The notes under the pieces: generated by a model | What the model saw: only the letters and a program-made list of their open reading frames with translations | Told to the model about the DNA's origin: nothing | Databases searched by the model: none | Part shown: positions 8,542 through 16,552 of the stretch, one piece after another | Layout of the letters: the number at the start of each line of letters is the position of its first letter | Position numbering within the stretch: the stretch's first letter is position 1 | Program-made: the position numbers and the translations under genes | Assembly: GCF_900100785.1 (NCBI RefSeq) | Contig: NZ_FNCP01000002.1 | Location: forward strand, 124,001 to 188,000 | DNA length: 64,000 nt | Origin: Desulfosporosinus hippei DSM 8344 | GTDB lineage: Bacteria; Bacillota; Desulfitobacteriia; Desulfitobacteriales; Desulfitobacteriaceae | Direction of reading: 5' to 3'

Positions 8542-8820
8542 GTGGCAGAAAGTAAGCGAATTATGATAAGTTTGCCGGAAAGTTTGCTTGCGGAGGTTGA
8601 TGGGATCGTCACAGTTGAAAAGCGTAATCGCAGCGAATTTATTCGAGAAGCATTGAATAGCATCCTTCACGAGCGCCGGAAAAAGGGTATCCATGAGCAA
8701 ATGCGTAAGGGCTACCAAGAGATGGCGCAACTGAATTTATCCATAGCTAGGGAATTGTTTTCAACAGAGCAAGAGGTTTTAGAGTATTATGAAGAAACGA
8801 TGGTGGCATATCAGAGATGA
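8542..8820 (+). CDS. EndoAI-type ribbon-helix-helix antitoxin
   Basis: An antitoxin that neutralises the downstream mRNA interferase and represses its own promoter through an N-terminal ribbon-helix-helix fold. The first ~45 residues ([17 protein letters not shown] and [13 protein letters not shown]) match CopG/RHH proteins such as Bacillus YdcD/EndoAI. The C-terminal part is the charged toxin-binding tail. Translation starts at GTG 8542 behind GGGGG. Its stop overlaps the toxin start by 4 bases, giving coupled expression. Confidence 0.88.
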   Translation: MAESKRIMISLPESLLAEVDGIVTVEKRNRSEFIREALNSILHERRKKGIHEQMRKGYQEMAQLNLSIARELFSTEQEVLEYYEETMVAYQR

Positions 8821-9167
8821 TGATAAAACGCGGGGAAATCTATTACGCTGAGCTTAACCCCGTTGTTGGCTCAGAACAGGGAGGAACTCGTCCCGTCCTC
8901 GTGATCCAAAACGACATAGGAAATCAATTTAGCCCCACAACAATTATCGCAGCGATCACTTCACAAATTGCCAAGGCCAAATTACCTACTCATGTGGAAG
9001 TAAGAGCTAAACGAAGTGGATTAGAGCGGGATTCAGTCATTCTTACAGAACAAATTCGAACCGTTGATAAAAGTCGGCTTAAGGAGAAAGTGGCCGTATT
9101 GGATGAAGAGGTTATGTTAAGGGTAGATCAGGCCATCGAAATTAGTCTGGGGCTAGCGGATATTTGA
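8817..9167 (+). CDS. ndoA: MazF/NdoA-type mRNA interferase toxin
   Basis: A PemK/MazF-family ribosome-independent endoribonuclease of 116 residues, the size of Bacillus EndoA. The conserved N-terminus [29 protein letters not shown] and the later TSQIAK and [13 protein letters not shown] contain the catalytic Arg and Thr positions of the family. It is translationally coupled to the antitoxin. No minus-strand gene follows; the sRNA described below ends toward it. Confidence 0.93.
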   Translation: MMIKRGEIYYAELNPVVGSEQGGTRPVLVIQNDIGNQFSPTTIIAAITSQIAKAKLPTHVEVRAKRSGLERDSVILTEQIRTVDKSRLKEKVAVLDEEVMLRVDQAIEISLGLADI

Positions 9168-9279
9168 TATAATTTGCGAAGAGGCAGCGTATCGGAGAAG
9201 AAAAATACCGACGCTGTTCTTGTTTGCTATAATATATTTTTTATACATAAAGTTGTGTCCACTGATATACTTATCTGAC

Positions 9280-9434
9280 AACAAAAAAGAGACAACTATT
9301 GTTGTCCCTTCTCTGTACGGGCTCACCTGCACGACATGTCAGCAAAGATAAATATCTTTGTAATATGAAGTTCCATAGCAGATGGTATTCCGATTTAGTC
9401 GCGCTCATTTGCGCGAACTCAATGTCAGCTCGCC
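9280..9434 (-). ncRNA. Candidate free-standing small RNA (~150 nt), unclassified
   Basis: This stretch lies between a strong minus-strand promoter (9438-9466) and a strong minus-strand terminator (9283-9308) and contains no ORF. Suggested folding: an outer stem GGC/GCC plus GACAU/AUGUC encloses hairpins UCGCGC/GCGCGA, CCAU/AUGG and CAAAGAU/AUCUUUG, followed by the terminator. No minus-strand gene lies downstream, since mazF is convergent, so it does not look like a leader. I do not recognise a known family. It is not 6S, tmRNA, SRP RNA or a standard riboswitch as far as I can tell by eye. The rest of the 9168-9602 gap is AT-rich. Confidence 0.6.
9283..9308 (-). terminator. Terminator of the small RNA
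   Basis: On the minus strand GGGACAAC, loop AATA, GTTGTCTC, then TTTTTT. The T-run exists only on this strand, which fixes the direction. Confidence 0.8.
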
Positions 9435-9437
9435 TTT

Positions 9438-9466
9438 AGTTTAGAGCAAGTGTAACTTTTTGTCAA
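9438..9466 (-). promoter_or_regulatory. SigmaA promoter of the small RNA
   Basis: On the minus strand TTGACA (9466-9461) and TAAACT (9443-9438), spaced 17 bases. Start of transcription is expected near 9431-9434. Confidence 0.75.
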
Positions 9467-9602
9467 CCTAGCAATGTGTATACATTATTCTTTATTACAT
9501 AAAAGAGGAATTTTTGTGTATTTCGACGAATAATGGATATGGAATAATAAATTTTGAGTTCTTAAAATGGTAAAAAATAGAATAATTGGAAGGAGAAACC
9601 GC

Positions 9603-10328
9603 TTGATTCAATTAGAAGGGGTAAACAAACATTTTGGTCATTTGCACGTCTTAAAAAATATCGATTTAACAGTGAAATCGGGAGAAAAATTGGTGGTCAT
9701 TGGCCCCAGCGGATCAGGCAAGAGTACACTAATTCGATGTATGAACCTTTTAGAGAAGCCGAGTTCTGGTAAGGTTACGGTGGATGGTGTTGAAATTACT
9801 GCTCACAAGGCATTAGTGGCTAAGGTTCGTCAATCGGTTGCGATGGTCTTTCAACAATTTAATCTCTATCCGCACAAAACGGTATTAGAAAATTTAACTC
9901 TTGCCCCAATACTTATCAAAAAAGTGTCCCAGGCTGAGGCTGCGGAGGCTGGTTTAGCCTATCTTGAACGCGTAGGGCTAAAAGAAAAGGCTAATGTCTA
10001 TCCCTCCCAACTTTCTGGGGGACAGCAGCAACGTGTGGCGATTGCCAGAGCTTTGGCAATGCGTCCAAAAATCATGCTCTTTGATGAGCCAACATCAGCC
10101 TTAGATCCTGAGATGATCCAGGAAGTTCTTGACGTTATGGTTGATTTAGCCCACGAGGGAATTACTATGGTCGTAGTTACCCATGAAATGGGTTTTGCTA
10201 AAACCGTGGCTGATCGCGTTATTTTCATGGATGACGGACAGATTGTAGAAGAAAATACTCCTAAATGCTTTTTTGAAAACCCTACCCACGAACGAACTAA
10301 ATCGTTCCTAAGCCGAATTTTGCGCTAG
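9603..10328 (+). CDS. Polar amino acid ABC transporter, ATP-binding protein (GlnQ family)
   Basis: The ATPase of a PAAT-family importer. Walker [11 protein letters not shown]-loop [10 protein letters not shown], signature [15 protein letters not shown], Walker [14 protein letters not shown] and the H-loop VTHEMGFA are all intact. TTG 9603 is taken as start because AAGGAG lies 7 bases upstream and the resulting 241 residues are the usual length. The ATG at 9567 gives an atypical basic extension. It is first in a four-gene set with a binding protein and two permeases. The substrate is probably glutamine, glutamate or aspartate, not resolvable here. Confidence 0.93.
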   Translation: MIQLEGVNKHFGHLHVLKNIDLTVKSGEKLVVIGPSGSGKSTLIRCMNLLEKPSSGKVTVDGVEITAHKALVAKVRQSVAMVFQQFNLYPHKTVLENLTLAPILIKKVSQAEAAEAGLAYLERVGLKEKANVYPSQLSGGQQQRVAIARALAMRPKIMLFDEPTSALDPEMIQEVLDVMVDLAHEGITMVVVTHEMGFAKTVADRVIFMDDGQIVEENTPKCFFENPTHERTKSFLSRILR

Positions 10329-10415
10329 TTTGAAATTCGGTGCTATAGGTGTACTGAAGTTAGTGCCAAGATACGCGTATCTTGAGCCGAAGAAAGTTAA
10401 AGAGGGGGATAAAAC

Positions 10416-11225
10416 ATGAAAAAATTTGGTATGGTTTTGACGAGTCTATTATTAGTTGCCGGTTTGGTAACAGGATGTGGATCAACTCCAGCGGCTCCTG
10501 AGAAAAGCGGCAGCGGACTGCCGGCAGATGTTCAGGCTATTAAAGACAGGGGCGTTCTTAAAGTAGGGGTAAAAGTTGATGTTCCTAAATTTGGCTATAA
10601 GGATCCTAAGTCTGACGTAGTTGATGGCTATGAGATTGATTTAGCCAAAGCTATCTCTAAAAAAATATTGGGAACTGAGAAAATCGAAACCACTGCAGTA
10701 ACAGCAAAGACACGTGGGCCATTAGTAGATAGCGGAGATGTGGATCTGGTTATTGCCACATTTACAGTTACCGAAGAGCGCAAAAAGAGCTATAACTTCT
10801 CTGATTCGTATTTTACAGATGGTGTAAAATTAATGGTTAAAAAGGATTCCGGGATTAAAAGTCTCAAAGATTTAAATGGCAAAAAGATTGGTGTAGCCCA
10901 AAGTGCAACCAGTAAGAAAGCTATCCAAGAGGCAGCAGACAAACTTGGAGCAAAAATCACCTTCTTAGAGTTCAGCACCTATCCGGAAATTAAGACTGCC
11001 TTGGATTCCGGCCGGGTTGATTGTTTCTCAGTAGATGGTTCTATCTTATTTGGATATTTAGATGACTCAACGGTTATCTTGGACGATAGTTTTAGTCCTC
11101 AAGACTATGGTGTTGCTTCCAAGAAAGGAAATGACGGCTTAGCAAAAACGGTTAATGATACCATTGCTGAGCTGAAAGCATCCGGTGAACTCGATAAAAT
11201 GATTCAAAAGTGGGGGCTTAAATAG
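10416..11225 (+). CDS. Amino acid-binding lipoprotein of the ABC importer
   Basis: An extracellular solute-binding lipoprotein of family 3. The signal peptide ends in a lipobox (VTGC), then a flexible linker. The mature part starts AIKDRGVLKVGVKVDVPKFG and has the family motif VDGYEIDLAKAI. Its sequence style (VIATFTVTEERKKSYNFSDSY, GVAQSATSK) is close to the CjaA/PEB1/GlnH group that binds Asp, Glu or Gln. It has a good AGAGGGGG ribosome site and is followed with a 1-base overlap by the permease. Confidence 0.92.
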   Translation: MKKFGMVLTSLLLVAGLVTGCGSTPAAPEKSGSGLPADVQAIKDRGVLKVGVKVDVPKFGYKDPKSDVVDGYEIDLAKAISKKILGTEKIETTAVTAKTRGPLVDSGDVDLVIATFTVTEERKKSYNFSDSYFTDGVKLMVKKDSGIKSLKDLNGKKIGVAQSATSKKAIQEAADKLGAKITFLEFSTYPEIKTALDSGRVDCFSVDGSILFGYLDDSTVILDDSFSPQDYGVASKKGNDGLAKTVNDTIAELKASGELDKMIQKWGLK

Positions 11226-11896
11226 TGGTTGGTCCTTTTGCTTGGTTTAAATGGGAAGCGCTTTTCCGTGATTGGACGGTACTTGCTGAGGGGTTTAAAA
11301 CTACAATCATGGTAGCCATCCTTTCCCTTGCATTAGCATTGATACTGGGGATAGTGTTTGGGGTGTTAGGTACTTCTCAGTGGACACTAGCAAAGCTAGT
11401 AAGTCGCGTCTATGTGGAATTTATTCAAAACACGCCTCTGGTTATCCAGGTTTTCTTCCTTTATCATGGGCTGCCGCATATGGGCGTTATGCTGCCTGTG
11501 TTTACTGTGGGGGTTCTAGGTGTCGGGGTTTATCATGGGGCCTATATTGCCGAAGTGGTCAGGGCTGGAATCAACTCGATTCACAAGGGGCAGATGGAAG
11601 CTGCCTTATCTCAGGGGTTTAGTTTTTGGGGAGCAATGCGGCATGTTATCTTGCCGCAAGCTTCTCGAGTAGTTATACCACCCCTCACTAATCAAGCGGT
11701 TAACTTGATTAAAAACACATCGGTAATGGCTATGGTAGCCGGTGGAGATCTGATGTATCGTGCGGACTCATGGTCAAGTGATAATCTCTATTACGGGCCC
11801 GCGTATGTTGTAGTAGGGCTGCTCTATCTCCTGCTTTGTTTACCTTTAGCAACGCTGACACGCCGCTTCGAAGGTAAAACGGGGGTATCTGCATGA
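11225..11896 (+). CDS. Amino acid ABC transporter permease 1
   Basis: An inner-membrane permease of the HisMQ/GlnP type, 223 residues with about five helices. The EAA loop motif reads [25 protein letters not shown]. It starts at GTG 11225, overlapping the preceding stop by one base, and overlaps the next permease by 4 bases. The N-terminus [21 protein letters not shown] is family-typical. It pairs with the next gene to form the heterodimeric channel. Confidence 0.92.
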   Translation: MVGPFAWFKWEALFRDWTVLAEGFKTTIMVAILSLALALILGIVFGVLGTSQWTLAKLVSRVYVEFIQNTPLVIQVFFLYHGLPHMGVMLPVFTVGVLGVGVYHGAYIAEVVRAGINSIHKGQMEAALSQGFSFWGAMRHVILPQASRVVIPPLTNQAVNLIKNTSVMAMVAGGDLMYRADSWSSDNLYYGPAYVVVGLLYLLLCLPLATLTRRFEGKTGVSA

Positions 11897-12543
11897 TTCA
11901 AGAAGTATTTAAACCAGAACTAATTCGCTTTCTCGGTCAAGGACTTATGACGACCTTGTATATTGCTGTCATGGCAATACTGATCAGTTTTGTCTTTGGA
12001 ACCCTGCTGGGAATTGCTCGTTATTCTAAACAGCCTATTCTGGGCAGAATCGCTGCCTTGTATATTGAATGTGTTCGAAACATTCCCATGCTGCTATTTA
12101 TTTTAGTTTTTCGCTTTATGACTACGATGAAGCCGATTAATTCGGGAATTGTGGCAATTGCGGTCTTCACATCGGCGATCATTGCAGAGATAGTTCGAGG
12201 AGGGTTAGCCTCCATTGATAAAGGGCAGTGGGAAGCTGCCAAATCTCAGGGCTTTTCCTATCGCCAAACCTTGATGTATATTATACTACCGCAAGCCATG
12301 CACAAGATGATACCGCCTTTAGTATCTCAGTTTATAACTGTTATTAAGGATACATCTTTCGTATGGGTTGTAGGTGTAGAAGACCTTACTGGCAAGGGCA
12401 TGATTATTTTGGGCCAATATGGAACAACAGGTCAAGTCTTTACAGTATTTGGAATGATTGCTTCAACGTACTTCGTTTTGAATTATTCACTTTCAATTAT
12501 TGCTCGTCGGCAACAATTAAAAATGATTCATCAAAGCTATTAA
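11893..12543 (+). CDS. Amino acid ABC transporter permease 2
   Basis: The second HisMQ-type permease, 216 residues, with the EAA loop [20 protein letters not shown] and the [12 protein letters not shown] segment near the first substrate-pathway helix. It overlaps permease 1 by 4 bases. A strong terminator stands 13 bases after the stop, closing the operon. Confidence 0.92.
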   Translation: MIQEVFKPELIRFLGQGLMTTLYIAVMAILISFVFGTLLGIARYSKQPILGRIAALYIECVRNIPMLLFILVFRFMTTMKPINSGIVAIAVFTSAIIAEIVRGGLASIDKGQWEAAKSQGFSYRQTLMYIILPQAMHKMIPPLVSQFITVIKDTSFVWVVGVEDLTGKGMIILGQYGTTGQVFTVFGMIASTYFVLNYSLSIIARRQQLKMIHQSY

Positions 12544-12556
12544 TTTGTAACTAGTC

Positions 12557-12585
12557 GCGACCCTATTAATGGGGTCGCCTTTTTA
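12557..12585 (+). terminator. Intrinsic terminator of the amino acid ABC operon
   Basis: GCGACCC (12557-12563), loop, GGGGTCGC (12571-12578), then CTTTTTATT. Confidence 0.88.
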
Positions 12586-12651
12586 TTACCCGTATGAGAG
12601 TACTTATTGCTAATATTTTTATGTGCTCAATATAGCGTTGAATGCGAATGA

Positions 12652-12672
12652 GGCCCCTTAATAAGAGGGGCC
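12652..12672. repeat. GC-rich hairpin in the convergent gap
   Basis: GGCCCC, 9-base loop, GGGGCC. There is no T-run on either side. It may help separate the converging transcripts of the ABC operon and the minus-strand membrane protein. Confidence 0.5.
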
Positions 12673-12730
12673 CTACAAACTAGTACAAGACTGAAAGTCT
12701 TGTCGTTGTTTAAGAGCATAACATTATTCG

Positions 12731-13210
12731 TTAATATTGATCGTTTATCCTGATTTTGTTCAATTTAAAGAGTGGTAGAAGAAAAGCCATTGAAGTATGT
12801 GTTAAGATAGCAAGAGGAAGAGTATACGGAGTTTTCCACTTTTTATTTTCCCACATACCTATTGTTTGTTGCACTAATTGTACTATTGTAGTTCCTAAAG
12901 AAAACAATAGTATATAACTAGTTTTCCAAGTAAGGTTTTTTCTGTACGGGAAATAATTAGCGAAAATCGCAGCAGGAGGAATCCAAGAAACACAAGCCAG
13001 AATAGGAACCCCATTTAATAGAATGTCCCCGGGTAATCTCCATAGTCTATAAGTTTTAACCGTAATCCAATTTAAAAAGATTGCAGGGACTAAACCTAAG
13101 GATAATCCAAAAGCAACAGCCTTTTTTATTCTTTTGGGATGAATCAACAGAAACATTAATACATACCAAGCAGTAGTAAACACAACCCATCTTTTAGTTT
13201 GTCTTCTCAT
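12731..13210 (-). CDS. Multi-pass membrane protein, unrecognised
   Basis: 159 residues with about four hydrophobic segments (approx. 8-22, 30-50, 67-85, 98-115) and a Trp/Arg-rich middle (YRLWRLPGDILLNG). The C-terminus is hydrophilic. The pattern resembles the small CBO0543-like membrane proteins common in spore-forming Firmicutes, but this is only a resemblance. It starts at ATG 13210 behind GGAGG and is monocistronic. The gap up to 13445 is AT-rich. Confidence 0.65.
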   Translation of the reverse strand: MRRQTKRWVVFTTAWYVLMFLLIHPKRIKKAVAFGLSLGLVPAIFLNWITVKTYRLWRLPGDILLNGVPILACVSWIPPAAIFANYFPYRKNLTWKTSYILLFSLGTTIVQLVQQTIGMWENKKWKTPYTLPLAILTHTSMAFLLPLFKLNKIRINDQY

Positions 13211-13444
13211 ATATCGTCCTCCAGATTATTGGTCTATTTTGTTTTGATTATTCTTTGCTGCTTGTTTTTTTTTATACTTCAAGGGTTCTTATATTTCTAG
13301 CAAATCTCGGTTTGCAAATATGATTACATAATTATACTAAATCCACAAATAATATCCTAAGGCCTTAATTAGATCGGGGAATCAAAAAGGTATAAAGGGG
13401 CACGGGAATAAAGCTGCATGTTTTCAAATAAGGAGCGTAAATAA

Positions 13445-14023
13445 ATGGATATGATGATAAAAGACCTCATTGAAGAAAAGAAACCAGCTATCTTGCAGCA
13501 GTGGTTTGATGCAATCATGGCGACATATCCCACAGATACCTCGGGCTTTTTGAAGGATCAGAAAGATAGGTTTAGAAATCCGGTTGGACATACGTTTACT
13601 GAGGGAATGGACAAAATTCTGGAAGCATTAATTGCCGGAGAGGGACTCGAGGAGGAGCTGCCCTTCATTGATGATATAATAAGAGTTAGGGCTATCCAAG
13701 ATTTCACCCCGGCCAAAGCCTTGAGCTTTGTTTTTTCTCTTAAAGGAGTGGTTCGTAAAGAACTAGAACAGGATATAAAAAAGCATCAAATATATGGTGA
13801 GCTCATGAAGTTTGAAACAGAAATTGATAGGCTTGCTCTTAATGCTTTCAATATCTATGTAAGATGCAGGGAACAGCTTTACGAACTTAGGACCGATGAA
13901 CTAAAAAGGATGACATTTACTCTGCTTAAGAAGGCAAATTTAATGTCTGAGCTCCCCATGGAAGAATTCGGAGATAGTCCCCCTATCAACCCTAATAATG
14001 TTTCCGACAAGACAAAAGAGTAA
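13445..14023 (+). CDS. RsbRD_N-domain protein
   Basis: A 192-residue soluble all-alpha protein. The opening IEEKKPAILQQWFDAIMATYP and the later FTPAKALSFVFSLKGVVRKEL are typical of the RsbRD N-terminal sensor-like domain, here without a STAS output domain. Free-standing RsbRD_N proteins are known next to electron-transfer and sulfur-metabolism operons of sulfate reducers. Here it precedes the Crp/Fnr gene and the AprBA-like operon. Its ligand and role are unknown. ATG 13445 follows AAGGAG at 9 bases. Confidence 0.72.
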   Translation: MDMMIKDLIEEKKPAILQQWFDAIMATYPTDTSGFLKDQKDRFRNPVGHTFTEGMDKILEALIAGEGLEEELPFIDDIIRVRAIQDFTPAKALSFVFSLKGVVRKELEQDIKKHQIYGELMKFETEIDRLALNAFNIYVRCREQLYELRTDELKRMTFTLLKKANLMSELPMEEFGDSPPINPNNVSDKTKE

Positions 14024-14069
14024 TAGCCACAAATGAGAAAGAACTTTATTAGCTGGCGGTTAAAAATGA

Positions 14070-14114
14070 TATAATGGGTAAGAGATTTAAAGTCGGAAAT
14101 ATTCCGGCTTTTTC
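14070..14114 (+). promoter_or_regulatory. TATAAT box followed by a mini-terminator in front of the crp/fnr gene
   Basis: TATAAT at 14070-14075 (poor -35) is followed by an 8-bp stem AGTCGGAA/TTCCGGCT at about 14091-14109 and TTTTTC. Either the hairpin ends the upstream transcript, or it attenuates the crp/fnr transcript in its 5' leader. Confidence 0.45.
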
Positions 14115-14144
14115 AATATTAATTGTCAACGTAAGAGGGGGAAG

Positions 14145-14801
14145 ATGATGTTTGAGATAGACGAAGAAGAACTGGAGTATTTAAATCAAATAGCTTCAGA
14201 AATCAAATATCCCAAAGGGCAGATAATTTTTTCCACCAGCCAAAAAGCCAACGAAGTTTATTATATTAAATCTGGTTTAGTGAAGATATATCGCACCACC
14301 TCGGACGGTCGTCAGGTGTCTGTGGCACTTCGTTATCCCGGGGACTTCATTGGTCTGGCTGAAGTACTTAGCAATATCAGTGAGAGAGAATATAGTGCTG
14401 AAGCCATGGACAATGTCGCTATTCAGATTATATGGAAAGATGGTTTTAAAAAGATGATGGCCGAGATGCCAATATTTTCCGAGAAAATAGTCAGATTGAT
14501 GAGTGATAGGTTGAGGGAAGCTCAAAATACTATTTATGATTTTATCATGAACCCCATCCAAGGGAGGCTGGCGATCTTTTTGTTAGCTATGGCTGAACGT
14601 TCCGGGGATAAAGGTGCAGACGGTATTATACGTGTGCACTTGAGGGTTACTCAGGAAGAACTGGCCTGTGTGATAGGTTCAGCACGACAAACAATTTCCT
14701 CCCTGCTCAACTTGTTTAAGGAAGATGGAAGCATCCAATATGAAGGTAGAGAGATTGTTGGTGTAAATCCCAATAAGCTAAAAACCTGGATTCAAGAATA
14801 G
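14145..14801 (+). CDS. Crp/Fnr-family transcriptional regulator
   Basis: A 218-residue regulator with an N-terminal cyclic-nucleotide-binding-type beta barrel (~10-120, GDFIGLAEVLSN) and a C-terminal Crp helix-turn-helix (~150-215, TQEELACVIGSARQTISSLL). No N-terminal cysteine cluster is present, so it is not an oxygen-sensing FNR with a 4Fe-4S cluster of the classical kind. The ligand is unknown. It lies just upstream of the DASS/AprBA-like operon and is a natural candidate for its control. CRP-like dyads occur elsewhere in the window (33838, 35898, 40199). It ends in a very strong terminator. Confidence 0.9.
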   Translation: MMFEIDEEELEYLNQIASEIKYPKGQIIFSTSQKANEVYYIKSGLVKIYRTTSDGRQVSVALRYPGDFIGLAEVLSNISEREYSAEAMDNVAIQIIWKDGFKKMMAEMPIFSEKIVRLMSDRLREAQNTIYDFIMNPIQGRLAIFLLAMAERSGDKGADGIIRVHLRVTQEELACVIGSARQTISSLLNLFKEDGSIQYEGREIVGVNPNKLKTWIQE

Positions 14802-14826
14802 TAAAATAGCCCATTAGAAAGAATGT

Positions 14827-14882
14827 AATCCAGCCGACAAAATAAAGGTCGCTCGAACGACCTTTATTTTGTCGGCTGGATT
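14827..14882. terminator. Perfect 25-bp inverted repeat terminator
   Basis: Arms 14827-14851 and 14858-14882 are perfectly complementary around a CTCGAA loop, and the pairing resumes outside (AAAGA/TCTTT). A T-rich tail (TTTCTTTG) follows. The A+T-rich inner part gives both strands T-runs, so it may act in both directions. It closes the crp/fnr transcript. Confidence 0.8.
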
Positions 14883-15040
14883 TCTTTGTCGTTAAAATGA
14901 CACAAAAATGTCTTAAGTCTGGTTTTAACAATCAATTTGTGTTGTTAAAATCTTCACATACACAAGAATAGGACGGAGGGGTGACTTAACTGTTCAAAGA
15001 GCGATTGTCTATTTAACATATGAAGAAATGGGGGGTACCA

Positions 15041-16534
15041 ATGTCGGATCATGTTTTACAGCCCAAAACACAGAATTCAGGTACTAAGGTGATTTCGAAT
15101 AAAACGGGCAAAAGTAAGAATGCCTTACTGGGTTTCATTATTTCTTGGTTAGTTTTTGCCGCAATTCTACTATTCATTCCAACTTCTGAGAGTCTTACAG
15201 TAGGCGGCCGGGCAGCCTTGGCTGTGATGGGCTGGGCCACAGTCATCTGGTTGAGTGATGGATTGCCTTTAGCAGTTTCAGGACTGATGATTCCGGTCTT
15301 ATTATCGCTAACTGGTGCAGCTAAGAAACTCCCAGATGCCTTTAGTGGCTTTACCAGTAATGTTACGTTCTTGATTCTTGGTTGTTTTATTTTAGCTGCT
15401 GTTATGCAGACCACTGGCTTAGACAAGAGGATTGCTCTCAGTATAGTTTCCAGGGTTAAACCCACAGTTGGGAGTGTTCTAAAAGGTATAATTGGAGCTC
15501 ACTTAGTAACTGCTGTACTGGTTCCGGCCACGAATGCCAGGGGAGCACTCTTCCTGCCGATTATTCAAGGTTTAAACAGTCTGTTTGATAAAAATGGCGA
15601 AGGTGCCAGAGCACGTAAGGTCTTTACAATGGTGGGTATCGGCTTCGCCTCATTGGCAAGCGGAACTATTCTGATGCATAGCCATATGTCCAATGTTATT
15701 GTAGCTCAAACTATCAATCAGGCAATGGAAAAAGACGTGATCAATTGGGGAACCTGGGGTTGGATGAATTGGCCATTACTTGGCATTTTGGTAATCATGT
15801 ATTACTGGGTCAATTGGATTATGAAAACTAAAAATATTGAAGTTCCCGGGGGTATCACAGAAATCAGCCGTCAAAAAGAAGCCATGGGTAAAATGACTAG
15901 TACAGAGTGGATTGTTTTGGTCACCTTTGGAATTGCAATCTCTTTATGGGCAACTGAACAAATACACGGTTACCAAATGGCCTTGGTTGCTCTGATAGCC
16001 GTGATGGTACTATTCATTCCGGGGCTTGCTGACTTTTCCTGGAAAAAGGTGCAATCTAACACGATCTTTGGTACTTGGTTGTTGCTCTGCGGTTCCCTGT
16101 CCTTGGTATCCGCTTTTGAAAAAACAGGTGTAGACAAATGGATTGCTTCTCACTTGGTTGGTTTAGCACCAGCTTGGGGTTGGATTGGGGTTAGCATTTT
16201 TATCTGTGTTGTAGTACAAATCAGCCGCTTGGGTATTGTAAGCAATGTTGCAGCTGTAACTCTGCTGGCGCCCATTGTTGCAGCAATGGCTCCTATGCTT
16301 GAGCTGAATACGGTAGCCTTTACTATGATGGTATTGAATGTAGATAGTTACGCGTTTGTATTGCCTATCTCGGTAACAGCCTGTCTCATCGCCTATGGAA
16401 CTGAGGAATTTACCTTTGGTGAATTCGTTAAAGTTGGTGCACCCTTAACATTAATGGTAATTCTCTATATGGTCTTTATCATGGTGCCCTGGTATGCCTT
16501 CACTGGTTACCCTATCTGGGTGCCCACTCCATAA
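15041..16534 (+). CDS. DASS/SLC13-family sodium-coupled anion transporter
   Basis: A ~497-residue secondary transporter with about 12 helices, of the divalent anion:Na+ symporter family (dicarboxylates, citrate or sulfate). A hydrophilic N-terminal leader of ~35 residues precedes the first helix. The two repeat hairpins that carry SNT-like motifs in VcINDY correspond to VLVPATNARGALF and GIVSNVAAVTLLAP. The ATG at 15041 is preferred over 15020 because GGGGGG precedes it. The gene is 18 bases from the AprA-like gene, so it probably imports the substrate of that enzyme. Which anion cannot be read from the sequence. Confidence 0.88.
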   Translation: MSDHVLQPKTQNSGTKVISNKTGKSKNALLGFIISWLVFAAILLFIPTSESLTVGGRAALAVMGWATVIWLSDGLPLAVSGLMIPVLLSLTGAAKKLPDAFSGFTSNVTFLILGCFILAAVMQTTGLDKRIALSIVSRVKPTVGSVLKGIIGAHLVTAVLVPATNARGALFLPIIQGLNSLFDKNGEGARARKVFTMVGIGFASLASGTILMHSHMSNVIVAQTINQAMEKDVINWGTWGWMNWPLLGILVIMYYWVNWIMKTKNIEVPGGITEISRQKEAMGKMTSTEWIVLVTFGIAISLWATEQIHGYQMALVALIAVMVLFIPGLADFSWKKVQSNTIFGTWLLLCGSLSLVSAFEKTGVDKWIASHLVGLAPAWGWIGVSIFICVVVQISRLGIVSNVAAVTLLAPIVAAMAPMLELNTVAFTMMVLNVDSYAFVLPISVTACLIAYGTEEFTFGEFVKVGAPLTLMVILYMVFIMVPWYAFTGYPIWVPTP

Positions 16535-16552
16535 CTTTTAAAGGAGGAAAAT

